64,000 bases of DNA from Mesostigma viride (taxonomy: Eukaryota; Streptophyta; Mesostigmatophyceae; Mesostigmatales; Mesostigmataceae). This document shows positions 33,898-44,453 of the stretch, in pieces. The stretch lies in contig RPFO01000082.1 in assembly GCA_009746045.1 (NCBI GenBank), positions 1,624,276 to 1,688,275 of the forward strand, written 5' to 3'. How positions within the stretch are numbered: the first letter of the stretch is position 1; each line of letters starts with the position of its first letter. A program made the position numbers and the translations under genes. Under the pieces are notes generated by a model. It saw nothing but the letters and a program-made list of their open reading frames with translations. It did not search any database and was not told the DNA's origin.

Positions 33898-35580
33898 GAT
33901 AGCCGTTCGGCTACTGCCTATCGTTGGAGAAAAACTATATTCTTAAGAATTGTATATACTTGAACTATGTATACGTGTTGGAGCTACTTGAACTTTCGCG
34001 TTTTTCGCATCCCGGCGCTCGGCAGCATTTAGTTTATTATTTGTTGCTTGCCTCGACAGTACATGTACTTCCCAGAGCACGAATGATTTTTTCTCGCCTG
34101 GCGTCGAGCAGACCCGACGGGTCCAGGAGATACAAATTACGCAATTACACCTTGGACCGATTACGGTAGCACCGTCTTTACCCGGCCATGTGGGAAACTG
34201 GCTAGAAATTTACGGCCAAAGATGTTGTAGTGACTGAGGTACAGTAGGCATTCAGAAAGGTGGCTGACAGCACCACTGCAGTAGCGTCCAAAGCAAGCCA
34301 GGTCAGGGCAAGGCACATGCCTGGCCCATAAAAACCCTTTCGACCATCGCTCCTGCCCAAAGCATGTTAGAACTCCCCAGCTGGCGGAATTAGTCCTCCA
34401 TATCTAGGGATATTATGCAAGTTGAATATTTACAACTGGATCAGACTTTTGTGAGAATTTCCCGTCCACCGGCAAAATACATGGATATGGTAAGTGTATG
34501 GCGGGTTTACGGAGCCGGTGCTGGATTGCCAAGTCGAGCTCCAATTTGCCGGTTGCCATGTGTAGCTCAAGCTTGTGTCACTGGACCCGAGTGGGACCAG
34601 CGCTATAGTGGTCACGAGGGCCGACTTGTAGTCACGAGGGCCGCATGGCCCGAGTGGCTACGGTACGAGTGACCATCATGATGCATCCGATTGCTACACC
34701 GCGCCGATTCGAGACGGCCATGCAATGTTGAGTTGAGTTTATTCCCGCGCCGGTTGTCCCACAGGATCGAGTGTCGAGAGTCGAGACGGCTAGCGTGGGA
34801 CATACAGTAAACAGAGCTGACTGAACATACCACAGTGCCCACCAGTACTGTAACTACGGCCACCCGGCGTGGGATACAACTATCTAACTAATTAACGGCC
34901 ACCCGAATGGCTCGTATCACGATGGTCTCCAAGCTTCTATTTTTACAACGCAAGTTCGAATGTATAGATACTAATTTTTTTACACAGATAGTTGGAGTTA
35001 CCACCATTCCAAGCCTCTCTTCTTTTTAGCCATATCTAAATCTTTGGGTAGCCCGAACCTCGCGTTTGCCAAAGCGCCCGCGCTACAGTAGCTACCGTAG
35101 CTAAAAATCCTGGTCAAAGGTCATCCGCTCCGGGCACTCTCCGGGCACTGGGAAGCCAACTGGGCTCAGTGGGCTGTCACTCACTCTCTTGTAGCCTGTC
35201 ACCCAATGCAGAATAAGTAATATCTTACTCGTTATAGTAAATTTTCGGAGGCGATAGCAGCGGCTAGCACCATTAGTAAAGCCGTAAAGATAACTTGCTG
35301 TGTGCCCGTGACCTCCACAGCGGTTAATCTTTAACTCAAGTAGTAAGGACATAGCTTCCTTGTGAATTCCCATATTCACGGGGTTGTGCTGGTGGTACCT
35401 GAGTGCCCTTTGGGAGCTTGGACTATTTGGGCGCCAAGTACGTCCTGGATTAGATTTTGTGGACACTACCCCGCTATGGTTGTCGTCTTGATGTGTAGAC
35501 CGTGTGTTGATGCTGGGTCTTTGCGTTTGGGACGTAAATGCTGATGATTTGCCGCCTGTCCTGCACGCGCGCTCGCAGGC
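33898..35580. other. Intergenic upstream of the enoyl-CoA reductase gene
   Basis: No gene recognised. A 30-base motif at 34727-34757 resembles 17607-17640. A possible 3' splice site (GCTCGCAG, ending 35578) lies two bases before the reductase ATG and could mark a 5' UTR intron. Confidence 0.35.
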
Positions 35581-38500
35581 ATGAAGGTCGTTGTTCATAA
35601 CCGAAAATCCAAGGACCTTTACCCCGGTGGCATCACACTTGACGATGGGGTATGTCTGTGGCTGTTTACCACAGCTTGACTTAGTTGCCAGGGTAAATAT
35701 TGGGCACCAAAGAGGCTTCGTTACGCACATGTGGCCGTCGGTGACCGCAAAGGGTGCTTTTTATAGCTCGAGGCAGCCGTTGACATTGCCATGCGGTTTA
35801 GATTTGCTGCCTAGTCTGCCACAGCGTGCTTGGTAGCGCTTCTCATATTCAAATACTGCGCAGCGTACAACGCGAAAAATACGGAGTGGTGAGGGCACGC
35901 AGTGCCATGCATGCACGGCCTCGTGATGCCACACTGGTAGCCGCGGCATGAGACCCGGTATGTTTCTCAGGTGTACGTGTGCAAGTAACAGGCTTACATT
36001 CTACTCTGCCTTGTGCTCGTGCTTTGCCCAACAGGCAACGGTGGAAGATCTGCAAAAGAAGATCTACTCAAAGAGTATGTGTGCCATGCTCTCATCATCA
36101 CATCAAGGAGACAACCAGTGCAGGCCAGAAATCGGGAGAGTCCGGACCATGGTAGCTCGAGCCTGCCGTTATCTTGTCCGCGTTTTCGAGTCCTTCAGGG
36201 ATGATGAATATGAATGGAGATGGAAATGTGTAGCCTTGTGCATTGAAATTATGGCTGGCTTACGCATGTCAGCAACGCATGGCCTCGCGCCGCGTCCGCG
36301 CCCGCTCTGCTCTCTCTTCCGATCCCGCAACGCCCACGCCCATGCCCCGCAGTAAACCCTAAGTGGTCCTATGCTCGGCGAGGGAGAGTGTTGACCTCCT
36401 GCCACGGGGGTCACTGTGCCCTGTTGTAGCCCTCTGATATGGCGCCCCCCCCCCCCTGCGTCGCGCCATCCGCAATCGTACCGATTTCTATTTCTTGGTG
36501 GCATCCCGTCATCAAAATCGAGGACGGCGTTGTGCTAGGCTCGTGCCCACCACCCCACGCATTCATAGGCCCTCACCCAGCACGGAGCCATGGACATACG
36601 TGCGCGCGTATCATAATTGCCTTTGTTGTTATCATCATTTGATTTTGTTGCCTGATTCGCTTCAGGGCATACGTAGCTGAAACAATACTGTCGGGTCGTT
36701 AGGCACGTTTGTCGTGTCCATATGTGAAGGGCTCTCTATATCCATCAAGGGCACTCTGCTTCCCTCGCAACACGCCCAGCTTGGTCACTTTCTGAGCGCT
36801 AGAACCTGCAAGGTGTTGGTACGTAGTGTCAAGCATCTCATGTAGTCGCTAGCATTCCACGTAGTGTACAGTATTCTTCAGTAGTTGCTTGGAATTCAAC
36901 ATAGTTGCTAGCACTCCACGACGTAGTGTACAGTATTCTTCAGTAGATGCTTGGAATTCAACATAGTTGCTAGCATTCCACGACGTAGTGTACACTATTC
37001 TTCAGTAGTTGCTTGGAATTCAACATAGTTGCTAGCATTCCACGACGTAGTGTACACTATTCTTCAGTAGTTGCTTGGAATTCAACATAGTTGCTAGCAT
37101 TCCACGGTTTGTCCCAACGAGCATCACCCATGTCCGTGCGGGAACAAGTGTCCCTCGGTCCTTGACATTGCCATAGAGGGCAGGTGTTAGAGTTTGGTGT
37201 CAATGTGCTGCCTTGTATGTCGTTTTGGTTGCCTTTCTAATGCTACAGCGCTTCAGAATGCTCCCTAGTTATGGCTCACCATCTCCCGCCTACCTCCACC
37301 CCCCAACCACCGCAGACCACCTGACCCCCCCGGGCCCCCAACCCGCCCGCCCGCCCGCCCGCCCGCCCACCCACCCACCACCCATCTCACACCCCCCTTG
37401 GAGCAGACAAGAAGCTCTACCCCTCGCGGCAGCGGCTTGAGCTTCCAGTGAAGGAGGTGACGGCTTCTGGCAAACCGGCGCGCCCCGTGGTGCTGGACCC
37501 TCGCAAGAAGGTGTCGGACTACCTGGAGGATAACGGGATCGTAAGTGGGCCGCGAGAAGGTGTCGGACTACTTGGAGGGTAACGTGATTTTAAGTGGGCC
37601 TCAGTGAATAGCACAGCGGTGCCAGTTATTATCTGCGCACTTATCTCCTGTGGATGGGGAGCACAGTATAAGTAGGGGTGGATGGGTGCACACGATTCCC
37701 AGCCATCTGTATTCGGGCACAGCCCTTCTCCTGAGAGTCTTGCCAAAACCAACCGCGCCATTTGCCTCTTCCACGCGCGCACGCACGACATGTGCGTAAC
37801 CCCTTCGCCACACATGCGTGCGCGCTATTGGCTAACCGCTGCACGCTGTCCCATGTACGCTGTACAATATACGCTGTACACTATACGCTGTACAATATAC
37901 GCTGTACAATATACGCTGTACACTACATGCTATCCGCCATTCGCCCCCCCCCCCCCCCTTGCCAGGTCATCCTCAAGGACCTTGGCCCCCAGATCGGCTA
38001 CTCGGTTGTCTTCCTGCTCGAATACCTGGGCCCACTGCTGGTCTACCCCATCTTCTACCTGTGGGGCAGCTTCATCTACCCAGCCATGGGCGTTGCCGAC
38101 AAGCCGCCGAGCGGCGTGGCCCGCGACGCGCAGACGCTGGCGCTGGCCTTCTGGTCGTTCCACTACGCCAAACGCCTCCTGGAGACGCTTTTCGTGCACG
38201 CTTTCTCCAAGGGCACGATGCCGATCCGCAACCTGTTCAAGAACTGCAGCTACTACTGGGGGTTTGCCGCGTTTGTGAGCTACTTTGTCAACCACCCGCG
38301 GTACACGCCGATGCCGCGCGAGGCGCTCATCGGGGGCCTTGTGCTCGGTGTGCTGGCGGAGCTGGGCAACCTCTACTGCCACATCCTTCTGCGCAAGCTG
38401 CGCCCGGCCGGCAGTGGGTCAACGGAATACGTCATCCCCCGTGGCTTCCTGTTCGAGTACATCACGTGCGCCAACTACACGTGCGAGATCCTCGCGTGGC

Positions 38501-40135
38501 TCGGCTTCAACATCGCCACATGCAGCTTCTTTGGCATCCTGTTCATGCTCGCGGGGCTCTTCCAAATGGCGCAGTGGGCCAAGGGGAAGCACAAGCGGCT
38601 AATCGAGGTGAGACCGGTGGGGGAGGGGGGGGGAAGGGGAAAGGGGGGCAGGAGAGTGGCAAGGGTGCAGGAGGGGGGAGGGCCGAGGGGGGAGGGCCGA
38701 GGGGGAGGGCCGAGGGGGAGGGCCGAGGGGGAGGGCCGAGGGGGGAGGGCCGAGGGGGAGGGCCGAGGGGGAGGGCCGAGGGGGAGGGCCGAGGGGGAGG
38801 GCCGAGGGGGAGGGCCGAGGGGGAGGGCCGAGGGGGAGGGCCGAGGGGGGAGGGCCGAGGGGGAGGGCCGAGGGGGAGGGCCGAGGGGGAGGGCCGAGGG
38901 GGAGGGCCGAGGGGGGAGGGCCGAGGGGGGAGGGCCGAGGGGGAGGGCCGAGGGGGAGGGCCGAGGGGGGAGGGCCGAGGGGGGAGGGCCGAGGGGGGAG
39001 GGCCGAGGGGGGAGGGCCGAGGGGGGAGGGCCGAGGGGGAGGGCCGAGGGGGGAGGGCCGAGGGGGAGGGCCGAGGGGGGAGGGCCGAGGGGGAGGGCCG
39101 AGGGGGAGGGCCGAGGGGGGAGGGCCGAGGGGGAGGGCCGAGGGGGAGGGCCGAGGGGGAGGGCCGAGGGGGAGGGCCGAGGGGGAGGGCCGAGGGGGAG
39201 GGCCGAGGGGGAGGGCCGAGGGGGGAGGGCCGAGGGGGGAGGGCCGAGGGGGAGGGCCGAGGGGGGAGGGCCGAGGGGGGAGGGCCGAGGGGGAGGGCCG
39301 AGGGGGAGGGCCGAGGGGGGAGGGCCGAGGGGGAGGGCCGAGGGGGAGGGCCGAGGGGGGAGGGCCGAGGGGGGAGGGCCGAAGGGGGAGGGCCGAAGGG
39401 GGAGGGCCGAGGGGGGAGGGCCGAGGGGGAGGGCCGAGGGGGGAGGGCCGAGGGCCGGGCAATGCGCGCTTGCTGGGAGAGCAGGTGAAAGAGGGTACTA
39501 AGATTGAAACGCAGGACTTCTCGTACAACTTCTCGAACGTCGGGGAATTCTGATTTTCAGGTTGCCCAACTGCCATGATGGTCTTTGCCGGAGAGCAGTG
39601 CCAGTTCTTAAAGCGGCGCAATCATGAGTGTTTGGTAGGATGCTGCTGGTGCATGTGTGTGCGTAAAGTGGGTGCCGGGATGGGTGGGTTGTGTTGGGGG
39701 GGGGGGGAGAGGGGGGAGAGGGCAGGCGCTTAGAAGCAACGATGAGGTGAAGGGTATCGTCGTGTGAGATGTGGGGTGAGAATACCCATCATGGGTTGGG
39801 GGAGTGGGGAATTCGGGATGAATGAAAGTTTTAGTACCTGGATGGCTAGATGAAGGCTGCTGTGGCACTTGCTTCTACAAGTAAGTGGTTCTAGTTATTA
39901 TTTGCTAGCAAGCTAGTTATTTACTTTTTGCATTTTTCGGTTTACTTGTTTTTGCTAGTTGCTCCTTGTTTGCTCCTTGCTTGCGCTGGCATGCTGTGGG
40001 TCGCCACTGACAATGCCATGGGCACGTTTGGCTTGCTGTGCTTCATGTTGGCTGTTTAATATGCAGAAATTCAACGGCAAGGATGGCCAGCCAAAGTACC
40101 CACGCCGCTGGATCATGTTGCCACCATTCTTTTGA
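35581..40135 (+). CDS. ECR: Very-long-chain enoyl-CoA reductase (TSC13/CER10 type), five exons
   Basis: This enzyme reduces trans-2-enoyl-CoA with NADPH, the last step of each fatty-acid elongation cycle, in the ER membrane. Exons: 35581-35649, 36035-36074, 37407-37540, 37966-38607, 40067-40135. Donors and acceptors are GT-AG and phases agree, giving 317 residues (plant homologues about 310). A ubiquitin-like N-terminus ([17 protein letters not shown], then [14 protein letters not shown]) is followed by the steroid-reductase-like membrane domain: [89 protein letters not shown]. The C-terminus is [19 protein letters not shown]. The Lys-Arg of YAKRLLET and the Tyr of CANYTCEI match residues important in yeast Tsc13. 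The N-terminus aligns with plant ECR, supporting the start. Introns carry several tandem arrays. Confidence 0.95.
36100..36262 (+). repeat. Repeat X fragment inside ECR intron 2
   Basis: This is the reverse complement of the 30081-30297 copy, from AAGGAGACAACCAG to TATGGCTGGCTTACG. It lies 25 bases downstream of exon 2 and carries the frame start [15 protein letters not shown]. Confidence 0.65.
36848..37106 (+). repeat. 62-bp tandem array in ECR intron 2
   Basis: A unit containing TTGCTTGGAATTCAACATAG and GCTAGCATTCCACG repeats about four times, with GCTAGC at 36848, 36907, 36969, 37031 and 37093. It is non-coding. Confidence 0.85.
37508..37605 (+). repeat. 49-bp tandem duplication of ECR exon 3 end plus donor
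   Basis: The last 30 bases of exon 3 and its 5' splice site (ATC|GTAAGTGGG) are repeated immediately downstream with period 49. In the second copy the donor reads ATTTTAAGTGGG, so the GT is lost. Confidence 0.8.
37848..37928 (+). repeat. Short tandem array in ECR intron 3
   Basis: Units of about 16-17 bases (ACGCTGTACAATAT / ACGCTGTACACTAT) repeat five times, just before the C-rich tract and acceptor of exon 4. Confidence 0.75.
38668..39455 (+). repeat. G-rich minisatellite in ECR intron 4
   Basis: About 55 copies of a 14-15 base unit (GGGGGAGGGCCGAG with a variable G count) fill nearly 800 bases of the 1.46-kb intron. The G-rich strand is the coding (non-template) strand. Long open frames across it are low-complexity artefacts. 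Confidence 0.9.
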
Positions 40136-40646
40136 GTGGGCGGCTGGCATTGATGACCATGTGGCACTGCTGTCTTGATTAATTAATAAATTTACATGTA
40201 GTTGTCTCACTTAAGGTAACTGTGTCACTTGGGCATAATTAATTAATTGATTAACCCGTGTTTTTTTTTTTAGAACGCGATATACTGCGTTGTAAGCTAT
40301 TTATAGAACTCGTCGTAACATCTAGGGAAACTTTTTTCACTAGAAAATTAAATTAAACTATAAGATGCCTCCGTTGGGAGATCAATTCATTAATTAATTA
40401 AGAGACACGTGACTGCGTCACGTGAGCATAAGTCCTCAGTGGGCCGGAGGGGAACATATGGGATGGAATGGATGGTGTAAGCCATCTAGGTCCTAGTTAC
40501 AGGGGTGTGGGCACCGCGGCCCGAATCGCTATGAATGCCATACGCGGTCACACGCGGAGTTGGGAGATCACGTCTACAGCACATACTCCATGCTGGGTGG
40601 GTGGAGGTGGGAGAAGCCGCGTCATCGAACTACCTAACCCTAAGCT
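40136..40646. other. ECR 3' flank with AT-rich stretches and two tiny LINE tails
   Basis: TTAA-rich runs occur at 40177-40255 and 40386-40402. A LINE tail of about 40 bases (hairpin CTCCGTTGGGAG) lies at 40345-40384, and a 3' UTR fragment at about 40555-40640. A TGTAA motif lies near 40290. No gene. Confidence 0.4.
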
Positions 40647-43338
40647 ATTAAAATTAAATTATAACATGCCTCCGTTTAGTTACCTTTAGTCCGATTGGGG
40701 GGAGGTGGCTTGCCCACAGGGTCGGGCGTGTGAGCCTTGACAATCCTCTTCCACCACGTCTTGTTCTGCATGGCAGTCCAAAGAAGGGAGAGAGAGTGGA
40801 TGCGGTATTCAAACTGGGCTGGGACCAGTAGGTCATCCAGCAACATCTGGACGTAGTTCGTGGCATGTTTCCCTACCCTTTTGGGAATGCCCTTGGGGCC
40901 AGGCCAGGTATAAGAATGTGCCGCGCTGGCGCTGGCCAAGCCGCTGGGGGCCTGCCAGACCAATTAGGGCGGTGTCGACCTGGCTGGTGCGAGCAAGGTG
41001 TCCTACAATTGCTATCCTACGCTGTCTAATCTCGTCCGAAATACGAGGCATGCCCTGATACAAAGACTCTGATGACGGGCGCTTGGAAAACCCTACGTTC
41101 AGGACCTGTCGGAGCATCCTGTAAACTGTGCCGTCTAGCCTAGATGCCAGTGTGGGGGTGAGTGTCCACGCCTCGGCGCCATACGTGAGCACCGTGAGGA
41201 CGAGGACCTTGAAGAGCATGCGCTTGCGGTGCTCGCCCAGGCCCTTGGAGCGCCAGTAGGTGTTGAGCGAACGGAGCCTAGCCCAGGCCAGGCCAATGCG
41301 GGTGTCCACATCGTCGGCGGTGTCAGGAAGCATGCTCCCTAACAGTTTGAAGCGATTGCGGAACGGGACCGTCGTCCCGTCGCGAGCAGGCGCGGCAGCG
41401 GCGGTGGGCTGGAGGCCCCAATCACCATCGCCTCAGTTTTGACACAAACCTCCAACCCCACCGCCCTCGCCTCCAGGCCCAGACAGTCCAGCCAGGTCTG
41501 AATGTGCTCGGGGCGCGCGATGAGGGTGGTGTCATCCGCATAAATCAGGTCGGCCAGGCGGTAGCTGGAGGGTCCGAACCCTGCCGTGCTCTTTCTCGTT
41601 AAGGATGTCCAAGCCTGGCTCGAAGCCCTTAAGAGCAGTAAAGCGCGCACGTGCTCGGCGCATGACGTGATCCACGACAATAATGAACAGGTATGGCCGG
41701 GGACAGGACACAACCTTGCCACACCCCGTGGTGAAGGGGGAATATGGTGGGGTGGTGCCTTCCGCAGTCCGCACTACTGCCTGTGAGCCCTCATACAGTC
41801 GGCGAATGGCAGCAATAAACGCAGGTGGCACTCGATCCAGAGCTAGGATGGCCCAAAGAGCCCCCCAGAGGACCGTGTCAAAGGCCTTGATATAGTCAAC
41901 AAAAATGAAGACCAGCGGCAAACTGTCAGGGGGAAGGCGACGCACCTCCTCCATCAACCGGCGCGCGACAAACACAGCCATGACAGTGTTACGACCACGA
42001 CGGAAACCCATCTGAGACTCACCCAGGTGTGGGTCCAGCGCGGCGCGGACCCTGTGCAGCATCATGCGCATGAAGACCTTCAGCGCGGCGCTCTGGAGGC
42101 ACTCAGACACCCCGGTAGTTACCGGGGTCAGCAGCAGAGCCCTTCTTGTACAGCATGACGCGGATGGCCGTCTGCCACTCAGCAGGCGGAGGCTCGTCAT
42201 GCAGAAAGCAGGACACGCTTGCAGAACGCCAGCAGAAGATCCCTAACCGCCGGATCAGGGGTCTTCAGCAGCTCAGCAGAAAGGTGGTCGGCACCGACCG
42301 CCGCATCGTACCGCAGGCGAGCAAGGGCGCCGTCCAATTCCTTCAAATTAAGTGAAGGGGTGGACGACGTCGTCAGTGGCAAGGCATGCAGCCCTCCTGC
42401 AAGGCGGGGACTTGGTAATCCGCGGCCGAGGAGGGGGGCGCTGGCGGCGGCGGGGGTCCAGCAAGGCGGCAAACCCGAGGCGGGCGGCCGTCTCGGGGTG
42501 AAGCGCTCGGCGGGGCCGGGGGGGGCGCGAGCCTCACCGGCCGTCAAGGAAACATTGTGGGCCAACCAGCGGTCAAGGCTGACCGGCGCCGTGCCGTCCC
42601 CCGTGTGCTCCACCGGGGTGCGAGCTGCCGCCGGCCGCCGAGCCGGTCGAGGTGGTACCACATGCCCTTGCCCTGGTTGCGAGCCTGGCAGGCCTTGGCA
42701 TCCGTGATGCACTGGGCCGCCTCCGCGTCCTGAGCGTGCTCATAGGCCTCCACGAGGGCGGCCTTGAGCACTGGTTTCTGCAGCGGGTCCCGGTTACGCT
42801 TGAGGCGGTACATGCCGGGCGGCCAAGACCGGCCTTGGGGTCCTGGCGGCCGGTAGAGCGGGCCGGGGCGGCGGCGGGGCATGGCCGCCGGCAGGTGCCG
42901 GGCCGCCAGCAACGGGGCACGGGCCGCAAAGCCCGCAAAAATGGCGGCGTTGGGGAACCCTTGTCCAGCTCGTCGATCGACGTTCGCCCGGGCGCCCAGG
43001 GCCGACAGGTACTCCCGTCGGCACCGGTTCCGCTCGTGCTTGGCGTCCGTCCAGTCCTCAGGATCTCCCCGGACCGGGCGTATAGAGCAGACCAGTCAGG
43101 GCGGACCACTGGGGCGCCGCGCTCGCGGACGTGGAACCGGAGCCGAATGGTCGCGCGCACCAACCGGTGGTCAGAGCACACCGTGGGCGTGTCAAACACT
43201 CGGTTGTCCAGAACCGAGGTGCACCTGGGCTGCCGTACCACCACGTATAGTCCAAACAGGCCTGACGGCCGTTAGGGCCACGAAAAGTGACCAAGTCGGC
43301 TGTGAGGGACGTTGGAAGTGGCAGTTGACAGCAACCAT
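40647..43338 (-). mobile_element. LINE copy riddled with small palindromic insertions
   Basis: The copy runs from a short AATTT-type tail (40647-40665) to a 5' truncation at 43338 inside the endonuclease domain. It is collinear with the copies at 371-5609 and 9843-14660, but broken by about 15 insertions of mostly 2 or 4 bases. The affected positions agree among the other copies, so the insertions arose in this one. Confidence 0.85.
40676..43338 (-). pseudogene. LINE ORF2 fragment: partial endonuclease, full reverse transcriptase, multiple frameshifts
   Basis: Pieces in all three frames spell the protein: endonuclease end (DHRLVRATI, about 43160), linker (AEAAQCITDAKACQARNQGK), RT (ELDGALARLRYDAAVG; ESQMGFRRGRNTVMAVF; FVDYIKAFDTV; LIYADDTTLIARPEHIQ near 41525) and the C-terminal LTYGAEAWTLTPTLASRLDG. 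The frame changes at each small insertion. It cannot encode a functional protein. Confidence 0.85.
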
Positions 43339-44170
43339 GGATTCACTGAAGTGCCCCAGCCCTCACTGCGGCAAGGTTTTCCATACCCGGCAGGCAGAGC
43401 TCAGAGACACTGTCAGAGCCAAGGAACGAGAGCAAGGCAGGGCGCAGCATGCCCGGGACCACTTTGGCCAGAAGTGTATATAATATGCGCAGCCCTCTCC
43501 TCCCCGTTGAGCAAAATGAACACCCAACCTGTCTTCTTCGCTGCCTTCTCAATAATGTATGTGCACTCCTGGACAGGACCATCATGGCACGGATGCATAA
43601 GGGCGAGGAGGCAGAATTAAGTGCTGAAGGTGTTGCATGATGAGATGGGCGTGTTTATTAAGGAGAAGTATGTGAAAGCACCATCTAAGAATGCCAGTGC
43701 TAAGGCAGTTGAGAAGCCACATGTCATTGGAAGGGAGGCTGAGGAGACCTTGCTGGACAAATTTTTCCAGCTGTGTGTGAACATTGTTTGCCAGCACAAC
43801 GCTGATGAGGATGCAGAGTCACATGTGGACAGGGAGGAGCTAACCACTAGGGTGTGGCAGGTTTTGAAGGATGTTTGGGAGGCCCTGTGTGACTTTGCGG
43901 ATGATGATGGGCCAGGGGGGCCCAAGCGAGAGGCAAAGGCAGCCGAGGTAGGGAGGGGAGCTGGCAGCCACTTATGTTGCCTCTTTCATCTCTTTCACTG
44001 CCCCGGCCCGAGCATGTCACCACATACATGCACGACCTGGCGGCCCACATCCCATCTCAGATCCGTGAGTTGGGTGACCTGCGCCTGTTTTCGGGGGAGG
44101 CCTTAGAACCGGAGTGGTGGGCGGTGACACCTCCACCATGTGAACAAGGTGACCTATGCACACCGCTCTA
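43337..44170 (+). pseudogene. Remnant gene of unknown family, possibly transposon-derived
   Basis: Directly after the LINE truncation, the plus strand reads DSLKCPSPHCGKVFHTRQAEL, a Cys/His pattern like half of a C2H2 finger. A frame at about 43500-43950 follows (LLDRTIMARMHKGEEAEL; FIKEKYVKAPSKNASAKAVE; EETLLDKFFQLCVNIV; LTTRVWQVLKDVWEALCDFA) and ends at a GTAGGG donor-like site. At about 44012-44110 it reads EHVTTYMHDLAAHIPSQIRE and LRLFSGEALEPEWW, then NKVTYAHRSNKR in another frame. The H-x(n)-FSGEALE pattern resembles a C-terminal motif I associate with some transposon-related proteins of eukaryotes; this is weak. Frames are broken, and the 5' part seems to have been replaced by the LINE. 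Confidence 0.3.
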
Positions 44171-44453
44171 ACAAGCGTGTCAAAACGGGGACTGACTGGA
44201 CAAGCGTGGAAGGGCCATGATGGGCGTTGGTGCACTTGCGCAGAGCATGCATGCTGGCATCAGTCAGTGTGCCAAGAGTTGGCACACCGCCTCTGCATGC
44301 CGGCCACTTTCAGTTCCTATACGGAACCGACAACGAGCAAGGAAGAGGATCATGTTGGATCACCTGCGGGCTGCAGCAAATTGAGTTTACGTGCAGCAGG
44401 GCATGCAGCTTGATGAAGGCACTACAATACGGTTCGTAGGAGACGCGAAATGA

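Noticed and set aside
35101-35730. 209-codon minus-strand frame over ECR exon 1
   Set aside because: No motif or conserved pattern, and it overlaps a well-supported exon on the other strand.
38608-39621. Long Gly/Arg/Glu- or Pro-rich open frames
   Set aside because: They are translations of the 14-15 base intronic minisatellite, open in several frames at once.
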